NCBI GenBank assembly: GCA_902527105.1
Contig: CABZNT010000005.1
Span: forward strand, 1-64,000
Length of the DNA: 64,000 nt
Direction of reading: 5' to 3'
Source: an uncultured Prochlorococcus sp.
Lineage (GTDB): Bacteria > Cyanobacteriota > Cyanobacteriia > PCC-6307 > Cyanobiaceae
Positions 1-9,339 of the stretch are shown here, one piece after another (the stretch's first letter is position 1; the number at the start of each line of letters is the position of its first letter). The notes beneath the pieces were generated by a model. That model did no database searches and was not told the DNA's origin. It saw nothing but the letters and a program-made list of their open reading frames with translations. The position numbers were made by a program, and so were the translations under genes.

Positions 1-410
1 CTCTTTGAGTTAAAGCTTTTTCCTATTAATCCAGCTAATCCATCACCAAAAGTCATTATGAAAAATCCACTAATTAGTGCATATGGATTTTTATCCCAGA
101 AAAGATAAATCAAAGTAAATAAACTTAGACAATAAAATAATGTCCCATAACTTTTTCTCTCAACATCCTCAATTGTTGGAAATAATTTATAGTTGTAATT
201 GATGAAAACCATTAATGAAACAATTCCTGTAAAAATTAGAGCAGAGTTTTGATTAATTTCTAAAAATTGAGCAATTGGTATTAAAGGTCCTATTCCAATA
301 TGTATAATTTTTCTGACGATTTCTCTGCTATCTTCATTATATTTTTTAAAAACTATTGATATTAAAAAAATTGAAAATAAATATAATAAAATTACAGTAA
401 ATTTTATCAA
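1..410 (-). CDS. Phytol/dolichol kinase-like membrane protein, C-terminus cut by window edge
   Basis: The reverse strand stays open from a TTG at 408-410 to the window edge, so only about 136 N-terminal residues are present. The product is strongly hydrophobic, with a membrane segment right at the N-terminus, then RKIIHIGIGPL, and a later segment reading FGDGLAGLIGK. Those two motifs recall the CDP-alcohol/phytol kinase family (VTE5, SEC59), which phosphorylates phytol or other polyprenols in membranes. The start lies 5 bases after the sigma-factor stop, so the two genes are probably co-transcribed and translationally coupled. I see no in-frame ATG nearby, so TTG is the best start. The family call comes from motifs; the substrate is inferred from the phototrophic context. 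Confidence 0.65.
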   Translation of the reverse strand, partial: MIKFTVILLYLFSIFLISIVFKKYNEDSREIVRKIIHIGIGPLIPIAQFLEINQNSALIFTGIVSLMVFINYNYKLFPTIEDVERKSYGTLFYCLSLFTLIYLFWDKNPYALISGFFIMTFGDGLAGLIGKSFNSK

Positions 411-415
411 TTTAA

Positions 416-1438
416 TTAAGCGGCTTTTTGATGAGTTGTCATTACTCGAAGCTTTAATATTGCTTTAGCTTCTAGTTGCCTTACTCTTTCTCGCGAAACA
501 TTAATTTGTCTTCCTATTTCTGCGAGTGTTAATGGTTCTTCACCATCTAGCCCAAATCTGAGCTTCATGATTTTTTGCTCTCTTTCATTTAATTGAGAAA
601 GCCAAGTTCCTAAATGCTCTTTTTGAATAGTTCTATCCATACCCTCCATAGGCTCTTCACAGTTTGGATCAGGTATGAGTTCACCAAGTGTACTTCTGTC
701 TTCTTCCCCTCTTGCATGTGCATCTAGGGAGGCGCAAGGAGCACTTTGAGAAATTAAATCTTCTAAATCTTTTTGATCAATTCCCATCTCAGTTGCCATT
801 TCCAATCTTGTAGGTTGTCTGCCAAATTTATGTGATAATTCTCTAGAGACTCTTCTCATTTTGGACAGTTTTTCACTTATGTGAATAGGCAAACGGATGG
901 TTCTAGCACTGTTATCAATTGCCCTCGTCATTCCTTGTCTAATCCACCAGTAAGCATAAGTTGAGAATTTATATCCCATAGCAGGATCAAATTTATCTAC
1001 AGCTCTTTCAAGGCCAATAGCACCTTCCTGGACAAGATCTAATAATTCAAGCCCTTGGTTTTGGTATTTTTTTGCAACCGAGACAACGAGCCTTAGATTA
1101 GCTGCCATCATTCTATCTCTTGCTCTTTTGCCAATCTTAATTTGATAAAGATTTCGTTGGGTTCTATCAGTTTCAGGAATTTGTAGCAATTTTTTCATGT
1201 TCTGAACATGATGAGCTAACTCTATTTCCTCTGCTGGAGTCAAAAGAGGTACTCTTCCAATGCTACTTAAGTAATAGCCAATAGAATCTGAAGCGAGTCT
1301 GCCAGATTTTTTTTGGCTTTGTTTTGCCGTAAGACTGGATTTCGATTTGCGAGGCTTGCCCGCAGTGTTTGGTAATCTTGGCTCATCAAAATTATTATCT
1401 GAAGAGCTTTTCGCAGATTCCAGAGGGATCCCCATCAC
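416..1438 (-). CDS. Group 2 (RpoD-like) RNA polymerase sigma factor
   Basis: This is a sigma-70 family factor that directs RNA polymerase to promoters. Region 1.2 spans about residues 52-85. Region 2 is about 108-178 and includes DLVQEGAIGLERAVDKFD and the aromatic-rich YAYWWIRQ. Region 3 is about 187-262. Region 4 is about 275-335, with the helix-turn-helix LAEIGRQINVSRERVRQLE. At 340 residues, with a short basic Ser/Lys-rich N-terminus (about 1-50) and no long region 1.1, it fits the cyanobacterial group 2 factors (SigB/C/D type) better than the principal SigA. Start codons GTG (1438) and ATG (1435) are adjacent. A perfect AGGAGG lies 5 and 8 bases upstream of them, unusual for this genome and suggesting efficient translation. 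Confidence 0.9.
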   Translation of the reverse strand: MMGIPLESAKSSSDNNFDEPRLPNTAGKPRKSKSSLTAKQSQKKSGRLASDSIGYYLSSIGRVPLLTPAEEIELAHHVQNMKKLLQIPETDRTQRNLYQIKIGKRARDRMMAANLRLVVSVAKKYQNQGLELLDLVQEGAIGLERAVDKFDPAMGYKFSTYAYWWIRQGMTRAIDNSARTIRLPIHISEKLSKMRRVSRELSHKFGRQPTRLEMATEMGIDQKDLEDLISQSAPCASLDAHARGEEDRSTLGELIPDPNCEEPMEGMDRTIQKEHLGTWLSQLNEREQKIMKLRFGLDGEEPLTLAEIGRQINVSRERVRQLEAKAILKLRVMTTHQKAA

Positions 1439-1440
1439 CC

Positions 1441-1450
1441 TGGCCTCCTA
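1441..1450 (-). promoter_or_regulatory. Strong Shine-Dalgarno of the sigma factor gene
   Basis: On the minus strand the bases just before the sigma gene read TTAGGAGGCCAGG, giving a full AGGAGG 5 bases from GTG 1438 and 8 from ATG 1435. The spacing slightly favours the ATG. The rest of the spacer up to ppk (about 1455-1643) is very AT-rich, and I can assign no convincing promoter or terminator there. Confidence 0.6.
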
Positions 1451-1643
1451 AATAATGGATTTTTTAAAAAGCTAGCACTGAAATTGAAATAAAAACTACT
1501 TTTACGTTGAAATTTTAAAGACAAAAAATTTTTTTTGAAGGCTTATTTCTTGAAATCCATTGATATGAGCTGATTTTATAAAAAATAAAAAAAATTTTAA
1601 ATATTAAGTATTTTTTTAAATGTTGTAAAAATCAATATTAATT

Positions 1644-3722
1644 TTATTTTTCTATGAGGTCAATTTGCGAACGATTATGCGATGAATCTAATTCATATTT
1701 TGAATATGAACCATCATCTTTCATTATCCAAGAAAAGTAATTATCTTTAATGTAAGTTTGCAAAAGCTTGTATATTTCAGATTTCAATTCATAATCCTCT
1801 ATAGGAGTAACAGCTTCTATTCTTCTATCAAGATTTCTTCTCATCCAATCTGCACTCCCTATAAAAACCTCATTATCCCCGTTATTACAAAACCAAAAAA
1901 TTCTTGAGTGTTCAAGAAAATGACCAATAATGCTTATAACTTTAATATTTTCACTTAAATTTTTTCTTTGGGGATATAGGCAACAAATACCTCTTATGAT
2001 GAGGCTAATTTTTACACCTGAGTCTGAAGCTAAATAAAGCAGTTTAATTATTTCTGGGTCTACTAGAGAATTCATTTTTGCGATTATTTCGGCTTTTTTG
2101 CCTTCCTCTGCATTTTTAATTTCTCTCTTTATCAAAGAAATGAATTTCTCTCTCATCGATGAGGGAGAAACTAATAACTTTTGATAACTTTTTTGTTTAG
2201 AAAAACCAGATAAGTAGTTAAATAACTCAAGTAAATCAGATGCAATATCAGGATCCGTTGAAAGTAATCCTAAATCTGTATAAAACTTTGAAGTATTAGA
2301 GTTATAGTTTCCCGTTCCAATATGGAAATAATTCCTTAATCGTCCTTTCTCTTTTCTAACTATTAAGGCAATTTTTGTATGTGTTTTAAATCCGATGATT
2401 CCATATACAACATGAATTCCAGCTTGTTCAAGTTGTTTTGCCCATTGAATATTATTGTCTTCATCAAATCTTGCTTTTAGTTCAACAAGAGTCATTACTT
2501 CTTTCCCATTCTCTGCAGCTCTCATTAAAGCTGCAATGATAGGCGAATCTTGGGAAACCCGATATAAAGTAATTTTTATAGCCATTACAAGTGGATCATC
2601 AGCTGCTCTGTTTATAAATTCTTCAACTGAAGTTTTAAATAAGTCATAGGGATGATGAAGCAGAATATTTTTTTTTCTAAGTATCTTGAAAATAGAATTA
2701 GGGTTTTTGTTTGAAGGTAAATCTAAATGTTTTAATTCTGGGTGAGTTTTTCCAATTAGCAGATTTTCTTTTAAATCATCTCTATCAATTTTTGTAAGCT
2801 GATTTAAATCGTCTAGGCCTAATAAACTTTTGCAAAAGTATATATATTCTTTCTGTATTGAGATACTTTCAATAAGTAACTTTAGAATATTTTCTGGCAT
2901 ATCTGACTCCACTTCTAATCTAACTACATCCCCACCTAATCTTCTTTTTTGCAAACTTTGTTCAACAGCTAAAAGTAGATCATCAGCTTCAAGTTCTTTT
3001 AATTCTAAATCTGCATCTCTTGTCACTCTAAAAAAGGAGTAATTTATACATTCCATTCCGTTAAATAAAGTATTTATATTATTTCCAATTAAATCTTCAA
3101 CACTTATGAAATAGTGAGATCTTTCATTACTAAGTTGAGTAATTTCATTGGGAATTCGTATAAATCGGGGTATATTTTTTGTTGGTATTTTTACTCTGAC
3201 AAACTGATTTTTAGAATTCTCCTCATCTTTTATTAAAGCTGCTAAATTTAGACTTAAATTACTTATAAAAGGAAATGGATGTGCCGGATCAACAACTAAT
3301 GGAGTTAATAAAGGGAAAATAGATGTTGTAAAGAAGTTGTTACACCAATTTCTTTGATTTTCATTTAGGTCCTTATATTTTTTTAAAATTACACCTTTTT
3401 CTTTTAATTTATTTTTTAATTCATTGTTTACATAGTTTTCTTGGAGAATAGTTAACTTTTTTATTTCATTATTGATTTTTTTTAATTGCTCTTTAGGGGT
3501 AAGTCCGTCAATACTTTTTTTAGTAATTTCTGCTTCAACTTGAGCCTTTAATGAAGCTACTCTTACCATAAAAAACTCATCAAGATTATTACTAAAAATT
3601 GAACAAAATTTCACTTTATCTAGAATTTTGTACTCCTTTTCCATACCAGTAAGAAGTACTCTTTTATTGAATTCAATCCAACTTAATTCTCTATTAATAA
3701 AAACATCAGTCTGGCTTTTCAT
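1644..3722 (-). CDS. ppk: Polyphosphate kinase
   Basis: PPK1 reversibly polymerises the terminal phosphate of ATP into inorganic polyphosphate, a phosphate and energy store. The 692 residues match the usual length of about 690. The N-terminal domain opens with INRELSWIEFNKRV, and ILLHHPYDLF (about 353-362) starts the catalytic half. H448 in FKTHTK corresponds to the autophosphorylated histidine (H435 in E. coli). The second phospholipase-D-like half follows with YFHIGTGNYN. The gene start overlaps the end of the upstream MFS gene by 17 bases, so both are probably on one transcript. No truncation is seen. Confidence 0.96.
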   Translation of the reverse strand: MKSQTDVFINRELSWIEFNKRVLLTGMEKEYKILDKVKFCSIFSNNLDEFFMVRVASLKAQVEAEITKKSIDGLTPKEQLKKINNEIKKLTILQENYVNNELKNKLKEKGVILKKYKDLNENQRNWCNNFFTTSIFPLLTPLVVDPAHPFPFISNLSLNLAALIKDEENSKNQFVRVKIPTKNIPRFIRIPNEITQLSNERSHYFISVEDLIGNNINTLFNGMECINYSFFRVTRDADLELKELEADDLLLAVEQSLQKRRLGGDVVRLEVESDMPENILKLLIESISIQKEYIYFCKSLLGLDDLNQLTKIDRDDLKENLLIGKTHPELKHLDLPSNKNPNSIFKILRKKNILLHHPYDLFKTSVEEFINRAADDPLVMAIKITLYRVSQDSPIIAALMRAAENGKEVMTLVELKARFDEDNNIQWAKQLEQAGIHVVYGIIGFKTHTKIALIVRKEKGRLRNYFHIGTGNYNSNTSKFYTDLGLLSTDPDIASDLLELFNYLSGFSKQKSYQKLLVSPSSMREKFISLIKREIKNAEEGKKAEIIAKMNSLVDPEIIKLLYLASDSGVKISLIIRGICCLYPQRKNLSENIKVISIIGHFLEHSRIFWFCNNGDNEVFIGSADWMRRNLDRRIEAVTPIEDYELKSEIYKLLQTYIKDNYFSWIMKDDGSYSKYELDSSHNRSQIDLIEK

Positions 3723-5007
3723 TGAAAAAAACTTTTAATTTTTGATTTTTAAAAGAATTATTATTTTTACCCTCTGCAATAAGGTATATCATGAAAAGTA
3801 AGATAACGGAACCAGCTATAAAAGGTGATTTAGGACCAAAACTATCATAAACCCTTCCTGCCATTGCAATTCCTAAAACTCCTCCAAGACTTTGTAGACC
3901 CTGAAGGTTACTTAAGATTGATCCTTGTTTATCAATGTCTAATTTCTTAGATATTAGTGCTCTTAATGTGGGCGTAATTAACCCTGCCCCAACAGCTAAA
4001 AATGAAACAGCTGAATAAATATTAATTGTCGCATTTTCTTTTGGAGCAGTTATTAAAAGAGCACATGCCACAAGAATAAAGCCTGATCCGACGAGTGTTA
4101 ATCGCATTTCGCCAAATTGCTTTACCAGAGGCCCAATTAATCCTCCCTGAACGATAATTGCAATGATTCCTACTACAACAAGAGTTCCACTTGATGCTTT
4201 GGTCGTCCAGTTTAAAGATTCTTGAAGGAAAAATATCAGGATATTGGTTAATCCAGTAAAAGCAATAAAGTAAATAAAAAAAGCTAATGATAATTTTTTA
4301 ATCTTTTCTTCTTTGAAAACTGTAAATAGAGCTTTTAAAGGGTTTTTTAAAATAGTTTTTGATTTATTTGAGTCACTATTAGGCTTGGTTTCTGGTAGGT
4401 AAAAAAATACAAGGAGAAAATTTATTATTGGAATGATTGAAGCTATCAAAACTGGAATAATAAAATTGTTATTTGTATTTCTTGCAAAAATTACAACAAA
4501 AATATTACCCAAGAAAAAACTTAAACCAAAAGCTACACCAATAAGCCCAAATGTTTTTGCTCTTTTTTCAGGGCTTGAAATATCTGCAAGAATTGTTGTT
4601 GCAGTAGCTGCAGTCCCTCCACTTAAACCGTCAATTAGTCTCGCTAAAAATAATAAAAATAACGGGATAGAGGCTATTGAATTTGACCAATTAAAAAGAA
4701 CTGTAAAAGATAATATTGATATTCCTATTACTGAACCAGTAATACAAAAAAGAGTGACAGGTCTTCTTCCATATCTATCACTCATAAGTCCTATAAAAGG
4801 AGAAGCTGTAAATTGAGCTAATTGATAAGTGCATGATAATAAACCATATGTACTTGCTTTAGAATCAAAAAGTAAAACAAAAGAGGGTAATATAGGTAAC
4901 AGTATACTTTCACTTAAACGATCATTTAGAAGAGTGATAAAAGCACTAAGGAGAGTAAATTTTTTATTTGGTCTTGATAAACTTTCTTTCATAATATATA
5001 CCTTCAT
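3706..5007 (-). CDS. MFS transporter, TetA-like drug/metabolite exporter
   Basis: This is a 433-residue inner-membrane protein with the twelve-helix pattern of the major facilitator superfamily. The loop 2-3 signature A is clear as GLMSDRYGRRPV (about residues 78-89), and an Arg-Leu-Asp-Gly segment (RLIDGLSGG) follows in helix 4, as in the TetA/DHA1 group of proton-driven exporters. The substrate cannot be read from sequence. A second start at M6 (4992) is possible, because AAGG lies about 8 bases before it. The gene is divergent from cobA with only about 30 bases between starts, so their promoters must overlap. Its end overlaps ppk. Confidence 0.8.
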   Translation of the reverse strand: MKVYIMKESLSRPNKKFTLLSAFITLLNDRLSESILLPILPSFVLLFDSKASTYGLLSCTYQLAQFTASPFIGLMSDRYGRRPVTLFCITGSVIGISILSFTVLFNWSNSIASIPLFLLFLARLIDGLSGGTAATATTILADISSPEKRAKTFGLIGVAFGLSFFLGNIFVVIFARNTNNNFIIPVLIASIIPIINFLLVFFYLPETKPNSDSNKSKTILKNPLKALFTVFKEEKIKKLSLAFFIYFIAFTGLTNILIFFLQESLNWTTKASSGTLVVVGIIAIIVQGGLIGPLVKQFGEMRLTLVGSGFILVACALLITAPKENATINIYSAVSFLAVGAGLITPTLRALISKKLDIDKQGSILSNLQGLQSLGGVLGIAMAGRVYDSFGPKSPFIAGSVILLFMIYLIAEGKNNNSFKNQKLKVFFNEKPD

Positions 5008-5037
5008 TACGATTAACTTTTACTACCATACTTGTTA

Positions 5038-5853
5038 ATGGAGATTATTGTGCCCGGCATTGTTTATTTGGTTGGAGCAGGTCCTGGTGACCCTGAGCTT
5101 TTAACTCTTAAAGCTTTACGCCTAATAAAAAATTGTGATGCATTGGTTCATGATGCTTTAATTCCTGATGCAATCATAAAAGAGGCAGGAAAAAATACAG
5201 AAATTTTCCATGTAGGTAAAAGAGCTGGGAAGTGTTCTGTACCTCAGGCTGAAACTAATGCTCTTATTTTGAAATTGGCAAAAGAAGGCAAAAATGTCGT
5301 AAGGCTTAAAGGGGGAGATCCATTCGTTTTTTCTAGAGGTGGTGAAGAGGTATCAATTTTAGAAAAAAATGGAATTTCAGTTGAAATTGTTCCTGGTATT
5401 ACTTCTGGGATAGCTGCCCCTACATATTTTGGTATTCCACTAACCCATAGAGATGCTGCTAGTTCCGTAACTTTCGTCACTGGACATGAGCGTGTAGATA
5501 AGGAAAAAAAGACAGTAAATTGGAGAGATTTAGCTAAATCATCAGATAGCTTAGTAATTTTTATGGGTATAAAAAATATTGAATATATTGTGGAAGAATT
5601 AATTCTAGGTGGTTTAGATAAGAATACTAAATGCGCTGTGATTCAAGAAGCTACTTTAAAAAATCAAAAATGTTTGATAGAGAAATTAAATAATCTTCCT
5701 TATAAAATCAAAGATAAAGAATTTTCTGCTCCATCAATTGTCATTATTGGAAAAATTGTTGAATTTAAGGTTAATAACAATATAACTAAAGTATCTGATG
5801 TTTATTTACCAGATATTAATAAAGTTCAACTATATAATAAATCCCAAAAATAA
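5038..5853 (+). CDS. cobA: Uroporphyrinogen-III C-methyltransferase
   Basis: The enzyme transfers two methyl groups from S-adenosylmethionine to uroporphyrinogen III, giving precorrin-2 for sirohaem and cobalamin. The SAM-binding GAGPGDPELLT follows the start closely. VRLKGGDPFVFSRGGEE and the Pro-Gly-Ile-Thr-Ser segment are family hallmarks. It is the single-domain SUMT type, without a fused CysG or HemD part. An in-frame TTG lies at 5032, but ATG 5038 is the more natural start. Its last 28 bases overlap the convergent pabC-like gene. cobH, at 58985, acts later in the cobalamin pathway. Confidence 0.94.
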   Translation: MEIIVPGIVYLVGAGPGDPELLTLKALRLIKNCDALVHDALIPDAIIKEAGKNTEIFHVGKRAGKCSVPQAETNALILKLAKEGKNVVRLKGGDPFVFSRGGEEVSILEKNGISVEIVPGITSGIAAPTYFGIPLTHRDAASSVTFVTGHERVDKEKKTVNWRDLAKSSDSLVIFMGIKNIEYIVEELILGGLDKNTKCAVIQEATLKNQKCLIEKLNNLPYKIKDKEFSAPSIVIIGKIVEFKVNNNITKVSDVYLPDINKVQLYNKSQK

Positions 5854-6653
5854 ATTGGATCGAATTTAGCTTTAAGCTTTAAATCATTAACTTGATTAAT
5901 TTGTCTGCAAGATAAGCTATTAATTGCAACTATTATGTCATCATTTTGAAATTCTGGAGGAATTAATTCCTCTTTTACAATATTCAATTTTAAAGCTTTA
6001 GAAATCATAATCCCCTCTAAACAGCCGCTCTCTTTTCTAGGAGTTATCCATTGATTATTTCTTTTAATTAGAAGATTAAATGTACTTCCACAACAAAGTT
6101 CACCTGATGTATTCAAAAGGATAGAATCATCAAATGATTTTTCATTCGCTTCTGTCAAAACTTGTATTGCCTGATTATATGAAAATGTTTTGCATTTACT
6201 TATACGACTAAATTCATTTATTTTTTCTGTTTGACTAATCCAAACGCTTATTGGATTAAAATTTGGTTTGATTCTATAGAACTCAAGCCATATATTATCC
6301 AAATCTTTTGTCTCTGAAGTACTATCAATTGTAAGTGTTCGACCTTCATTAGTTCCTCGACTATAGTTTATTCTTACTGAAGCAAATTGATCATTTTTAA
6401 GCGATAACTTTCTAATTCCATCTTGAATAAGTTGTCTCAAAGTTAATTTATTTATTTTGAGATTAATATTTAAAATCTTGCTACTTTTTTCTAACCTTTT
6501 CAGATGTTCATCAAAAAGAATAGGTTTGTTTTCTTTTATCAAAATGGTCTCAAATATACCATCAGCAAATTTTAATCCTCTATTATTAGCAGCAATAAAA
6601 ATTCTATCAATATCTAACCATTGATCCTTGTGCCAGCCTAATGTTTCAATCAT
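5826..6653 (-). CDS. pabC: Class IV aminotransferase, probable aminodeoxychorismate lyase
   Basis: This is a PLP-dependent fold-type IV protein (275 residues), related to PabC, BCAT and D-amino-acid aminotransferase. RGLKFADGIFETIL near residues 25-39 is the family's N-terminal signature, and K155 in SKCKTFSYNQA is the likely Schiff-base lysine. EGIMISKAL occurs in the C-terminal half. It lies directly downstream of pabB and overlaps it by 4 bases. It therefore most likely splits aminodeoxychorismate into p-aminobenzoate and pyruvate for folate. Family is clear; the specific reaction is inferred from the neighbour. Confidence 0.82.
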   Translation of the reverse strand: MIETLGWHKDQWLDIDRIFIAANNRGLKFADGIFETILIKENKPILFDEHLKRLEKSSKILNINLKINKLTLRQLIQDGIRKLSLKNDQFASVRINYSRGTNEGRTLTIDSTSETKDLDNIWLEFYRIKPNFNPISVWISQTEKINEFSRISKCKTFSYNQAIQVLTEANEKSFDDSILLNTSGELCCGSTFNLLIKRNNQWITPRKESGCLEGIMISKALKLNIVKEELIPPEFQNDDIIVAINSLSCRQINQVNDLKLKAKFDPIYFWDLLYS

Positions 6654-7966
6654 TTGAGTGAATCAATTAACGGTAAAAGTTTCCACTTTAGTTCATTAGT
6701 TTCCTCTTCAGGATTTGAGTCAATAACTATTCCGCAACCAGCATATATATTGATTTTTTTGTCTTTAATTAAAAATGATCTTATTAGTATATTGCTGTCA
6801 AATTCTCCATTCCAGTCAAGCTTCAAAAATGAGCCACAGTATGGTCCTCGTTCACATTCTTCTAATTCAAAAAGTCTCTGGCATGATCTTAATTTAGGTG
6901 CTCCAGTTATAGAGCCCCCCGGCCAACAAGCTTTTAGTAAATCAATCCAGTTTTTGTCTTTTTGTAATTTACCTCTGATTACTGATGTTAGATGATGAAC
7001 TTTTAAGAAACTTTCAAGTTTTAATATTTCTGGCACCATAATACTTCCTGTTTCGCAAACTTTACTTAAATCATTTCTTATCAGGTCAACAATCATAATA
7101 TTTTCGGCTCTATCTTTTTCGTTCGTTATTAAATCGATAGCATTAAGTGCGTCTTGATTTAAATCCTTATCTCTGGATCTAGTTCCTTTGATTGGCCTTG
7201 ATTCTACAAAATTTTTATTATCTATTTTTATAAATCTTTCTGGCGAGGTAGATAATACAGCCTCTTTATAATTATCATTATTTATTATTATTCCTCCAAA
7301 GGGAGCTCTTAAATTTCTTCTTATTTTCAAATAAATATCTAGAGGATTATAGTTTTTGGAAGATTCAATTTCGCATTTAGTTGTTAGATTTGCTTGAAAT
7401 ATATCCCCTAAGGATATTAATTTTTTCAATTTAAGAATATCTTTCTGAAATTTTTCAGCCATTTCGTCCAAATTGATTTTTGAAAAATCAAAATTCAAAT
7501 TTGTTTTAATAATATTTTCTTCTTCAATATTTTTAATATTGTTGATTATGTTTTTATAATTGATCAGTTCAGATGAGTTTGTGCCTTCGATAATTATTTC
7601 TTTTTTTATTAGATTACATTTAATGATTGGATCATATGATGCAATCCATAAAGTTGCCATATTAGATTTTCGCCATGGGTTTTTGGGTTCTATGAAAACT
7701 CCAGCTTCATAACTTAACCATCCGATCCAAAATCCTTTTTTTATATTTCTTAAATTGTTAAATGGATTATTAGTTTTGTCTAAGTTATTGATATCTCTTG
7801 ATTGGATTATTTTTTTAGGTTTAATTCCTATTATTGACCATTCCCCATTTTCTTTGCCATCACTGTCTAGCCAAGCTAATCCTTTATCTCCGAATTTTTT
7901 TGTTAGATGATGCGTAATCAGTGCTGGATCTATCCATTTTTCTAGAATTATTTTTTTTATTTTCAT
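6650..7966 (-). CDS. pabB: Aminodeoxychorismate synthase component I
   Basis: This is a chorismate-binding enzyme (438 residues) of the PabB/TrpE family. The decisive motif is PIKGT with K260: PabB has lysine there as active-site nucleophile, whereas anthranilate synthase has PIAGT. The C-terminal half carries DRAENIMIVDLIRND, GSITGAPK and the conserved Gly-Pro-Tyr-Cys-Gly segment. The product, 4-amino-4-deoxychorismate, goes to the adjacent PabC-like lyase for folate. No glutaminase (PabA) domain is fused, so that subunit must be encoded elsewhere. The start overlaps the queC stop by 4 bases. Confidence 0.92.
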   Translation of the reverse strand: MKIKKIILEKWIDPALITHHLTKKFGDKGLAWLDSDGKENGEWSIIGIKPKKIIQSRDINNLDKTNNPFNNLRNIKKGFWIGWLSYEAGVFIEPKNPWRKSNMATLWIASYDPIIKCNLIKKEIIIEGTNSSELINYKNIINNIKNIEEENIIKTNLNFDFSKINLDEMAEKFQKDILKLKKLISLGDIFQANLTTKCEIESSKNYNPLDIYLKIRRNLRAPFGGIIINNDNYKEAVLSTSPERFIKIDNKNFVESRPIKGTRSRDKDLNQDALNAIDLITNEKDRAENIMIVDLIRNDLSKVCETGSIMVPEILKLESFLKVHHLTSVIRGKLQKDKNWIDLLKACWPGGSITGAPKLRSCQRLFELEECERGPYCGSFLKLDWNGEFDSNILIRSFLIKDKKINIYAGCGIVIDSNPEEETNELKWKLLPLIDSLK

Positions 7967-8637
7967 TTTTTATTATTGTTATTCAGCCATTTTTCATAAG
8001 CGGCATTTCTAATTCTGCAGCTATCACACTTACCGCATGGTTTTGAATTACCCGAATAACAACTCCATGTTTTATCTAAAGGGACATGATTATCAAAAGC
8101 TAATTTAATAATTTCCTCTTTATTTAAATCTAATAGTGGTGTCCAAAGTTTTATTGGATTATTTTCTCTTCCTCTTTTATTGGCTAAATCTGCTAACTCT
8201 TGAAATTTTTTAATGTAGTCAGGTCTGCAATCTGGATAACCAGAATAATCTAGTGCATTAACTCCTAATCCTATAAAATCAGCATCTATTGCTTCGGCAT
8301 AACTTAGTGCAACGGAAATAAATATAGTATTTCTCCCAGGAACATAAGTATTAGGAATTTTATTAGTTTGTACTCCTTCTATTGGAATCTTTTTTTGAGT
8401 ATCAGTTAATGACGAGCCTCCCCATAAAGATAAGTCAAGTTTAATGATTTTAAATTCTTCGATATCAAAGTGTTTTGCAATTATTGATGCAGAATTTAAT
8501 TCTTTTTTATGACGTTGACCGTAGTCAAATGAAAGGCCAAAAATTTTAGCTTCGGATTTTTTGGCGATACCAGTAACTGTAGAAGAATCTAAACCTCCAG
8601 ATAATAAAACTACTATTGATTTATTTTTAAGAGTCAT
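7963..8637 (-). CDS. queC: 7-cyano-7-deazaguanine synthase
   Basis: QueC converts 7-carboxy-7-deazaguanine to preQ0 using ATP and ammonia, on the route to queuosine in tRNA. The N-terminus has the PP-loop ATP-pyrophosphatase motif SGGLDSS (residues 13-19). A zinc-binding cysteine cluster, CYSGNSKPCGKCDSC, lies near the C-terminus, and GRNTIF is a further family segment. At 224 residues it has normal length. The upstream gene queE makes its substrate and ends 6 bases before it, so the two form a metabolic pair. Confidence 0.95.
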   Translation of the reverse strand: MTLKNKSIVVLLSGGLDSSTVTGIAKKSEAKIFGLSFDYGQRHKKELNSASIIAKHFDIEEFKIIKLDLSLWGGSSLTDTQKKIPIEGVQTNKIPNTYVPGRNTIFISVALSYAEAIDADFIGLGVNALDYSGYPDCRPDYIKKFQELADLANKRGRENNPIKLWTPLLDLNKEEIIKLAFDNHVPLDKTWSCYSGNSKPCGKCDSCRIRNAAYEKWLNNNNKK

Positions 8638-8643
8638 ATAATT

Positions 8644-9321
8644 TCAATTAATTTTTAAGTATTTGTGAGTTTGAAGGCTCAATTTCCAATCGGGGTTATT
8701 TTTTACGAAATCAATAGCAAGAGAGAAACCATTTGCATTGTTCCATGCTGGCTGTAAATAAAAAATTTTATCTTCTTTTTTTAAGCCATCTTCGCTTTTA
8801 GAAAGTTGATATTGTTTTAAAGTTTCATTTTTTATTTGAATAGCAAATTCAATATCTTCTATTTCATTTATGATTATTTTGATTTCATTACAGTTTTTTA
8901 AAAAATAATTTTTTGGAGGTGAGTGTCTTTTAGGAGATAAAGTAATCCAGTCATAGCTTCCTGATATCGAATTAACTCCACTTGTCTCAATATGTATCTT
9001 CATTGGCTTTTGTTTTTCTCCCATCGTCATTTTTTTTATGGCTTTGCAAAAATTATCCAAGTTATGTTGTAAAGGTTCTCCACCTGTAATAACGCAAAAA
9101 GATGCTCCTTTTTTTCTGGCAATTTTTATGCGATCTATTATTTTTTCAATTGATATAGAAGGGTGTTTTTTTTCATCCCATGAATTCTTGGTATCGCACC
9201 ACGAACATCCAACTTTACATCCGGCTAATCTTATAAAAAAAGCACTTTTTCCAGCGTGATAACCTTCACCTTGTAATGAATGAAATTGTTCGACTAAGGG
9301 TAAAAAATTTGTCATTTTCAT
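8644..9321 (-). CDS. queE: 7-carboxy-7-deazaguanine synthase (radical SAM)
   Basis: This radical-SAM enzyme makes the 7-deazapurine ring of the queuosine precursor. The [4Fe-4S] cluster motif is C35-x3-C39-x2-C42 (AGCKVGCSWCDT), and the typical N-terminal LQGEG is at about 16-20. The glycine-rich TGGEPLQH contacts SAM. It has 225 residues and sits just before queC. M3 is an alternative start, one codon inside. Other genes of the pathway are not in this window. Confidence 0.93.
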   Translation of the reverse strand: MKMTNFLPLVEQFHSLQGEGYHAGKSAFFIRLAGCKVGCSWCDTKNSWDEKKHPSISIEKIIDRIKIARKKGASFCVITGGEPLQHNLDNFCKAIKKMTMGEKQKPMKIHIETSGVNSISGSYDWITLSPKRHSPPKNYFLKNCNEIKIIINEIEDIEFAIQIKNETLKQYQLSKSEDGLKKEDKIFYLQPAWNNANGFSLAIDFVKNNPDWKLSLQTHKYLKIN

Positions 9322-9339
9322 TCAAAAAAATAAAGAATA

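Noticed and set aside
4433-4816. Plus-strand frame of 127 residues inside the MFS gene
   Set aside because: It is the antisense of a transporter with clear motif A; no ribosome site or family match.
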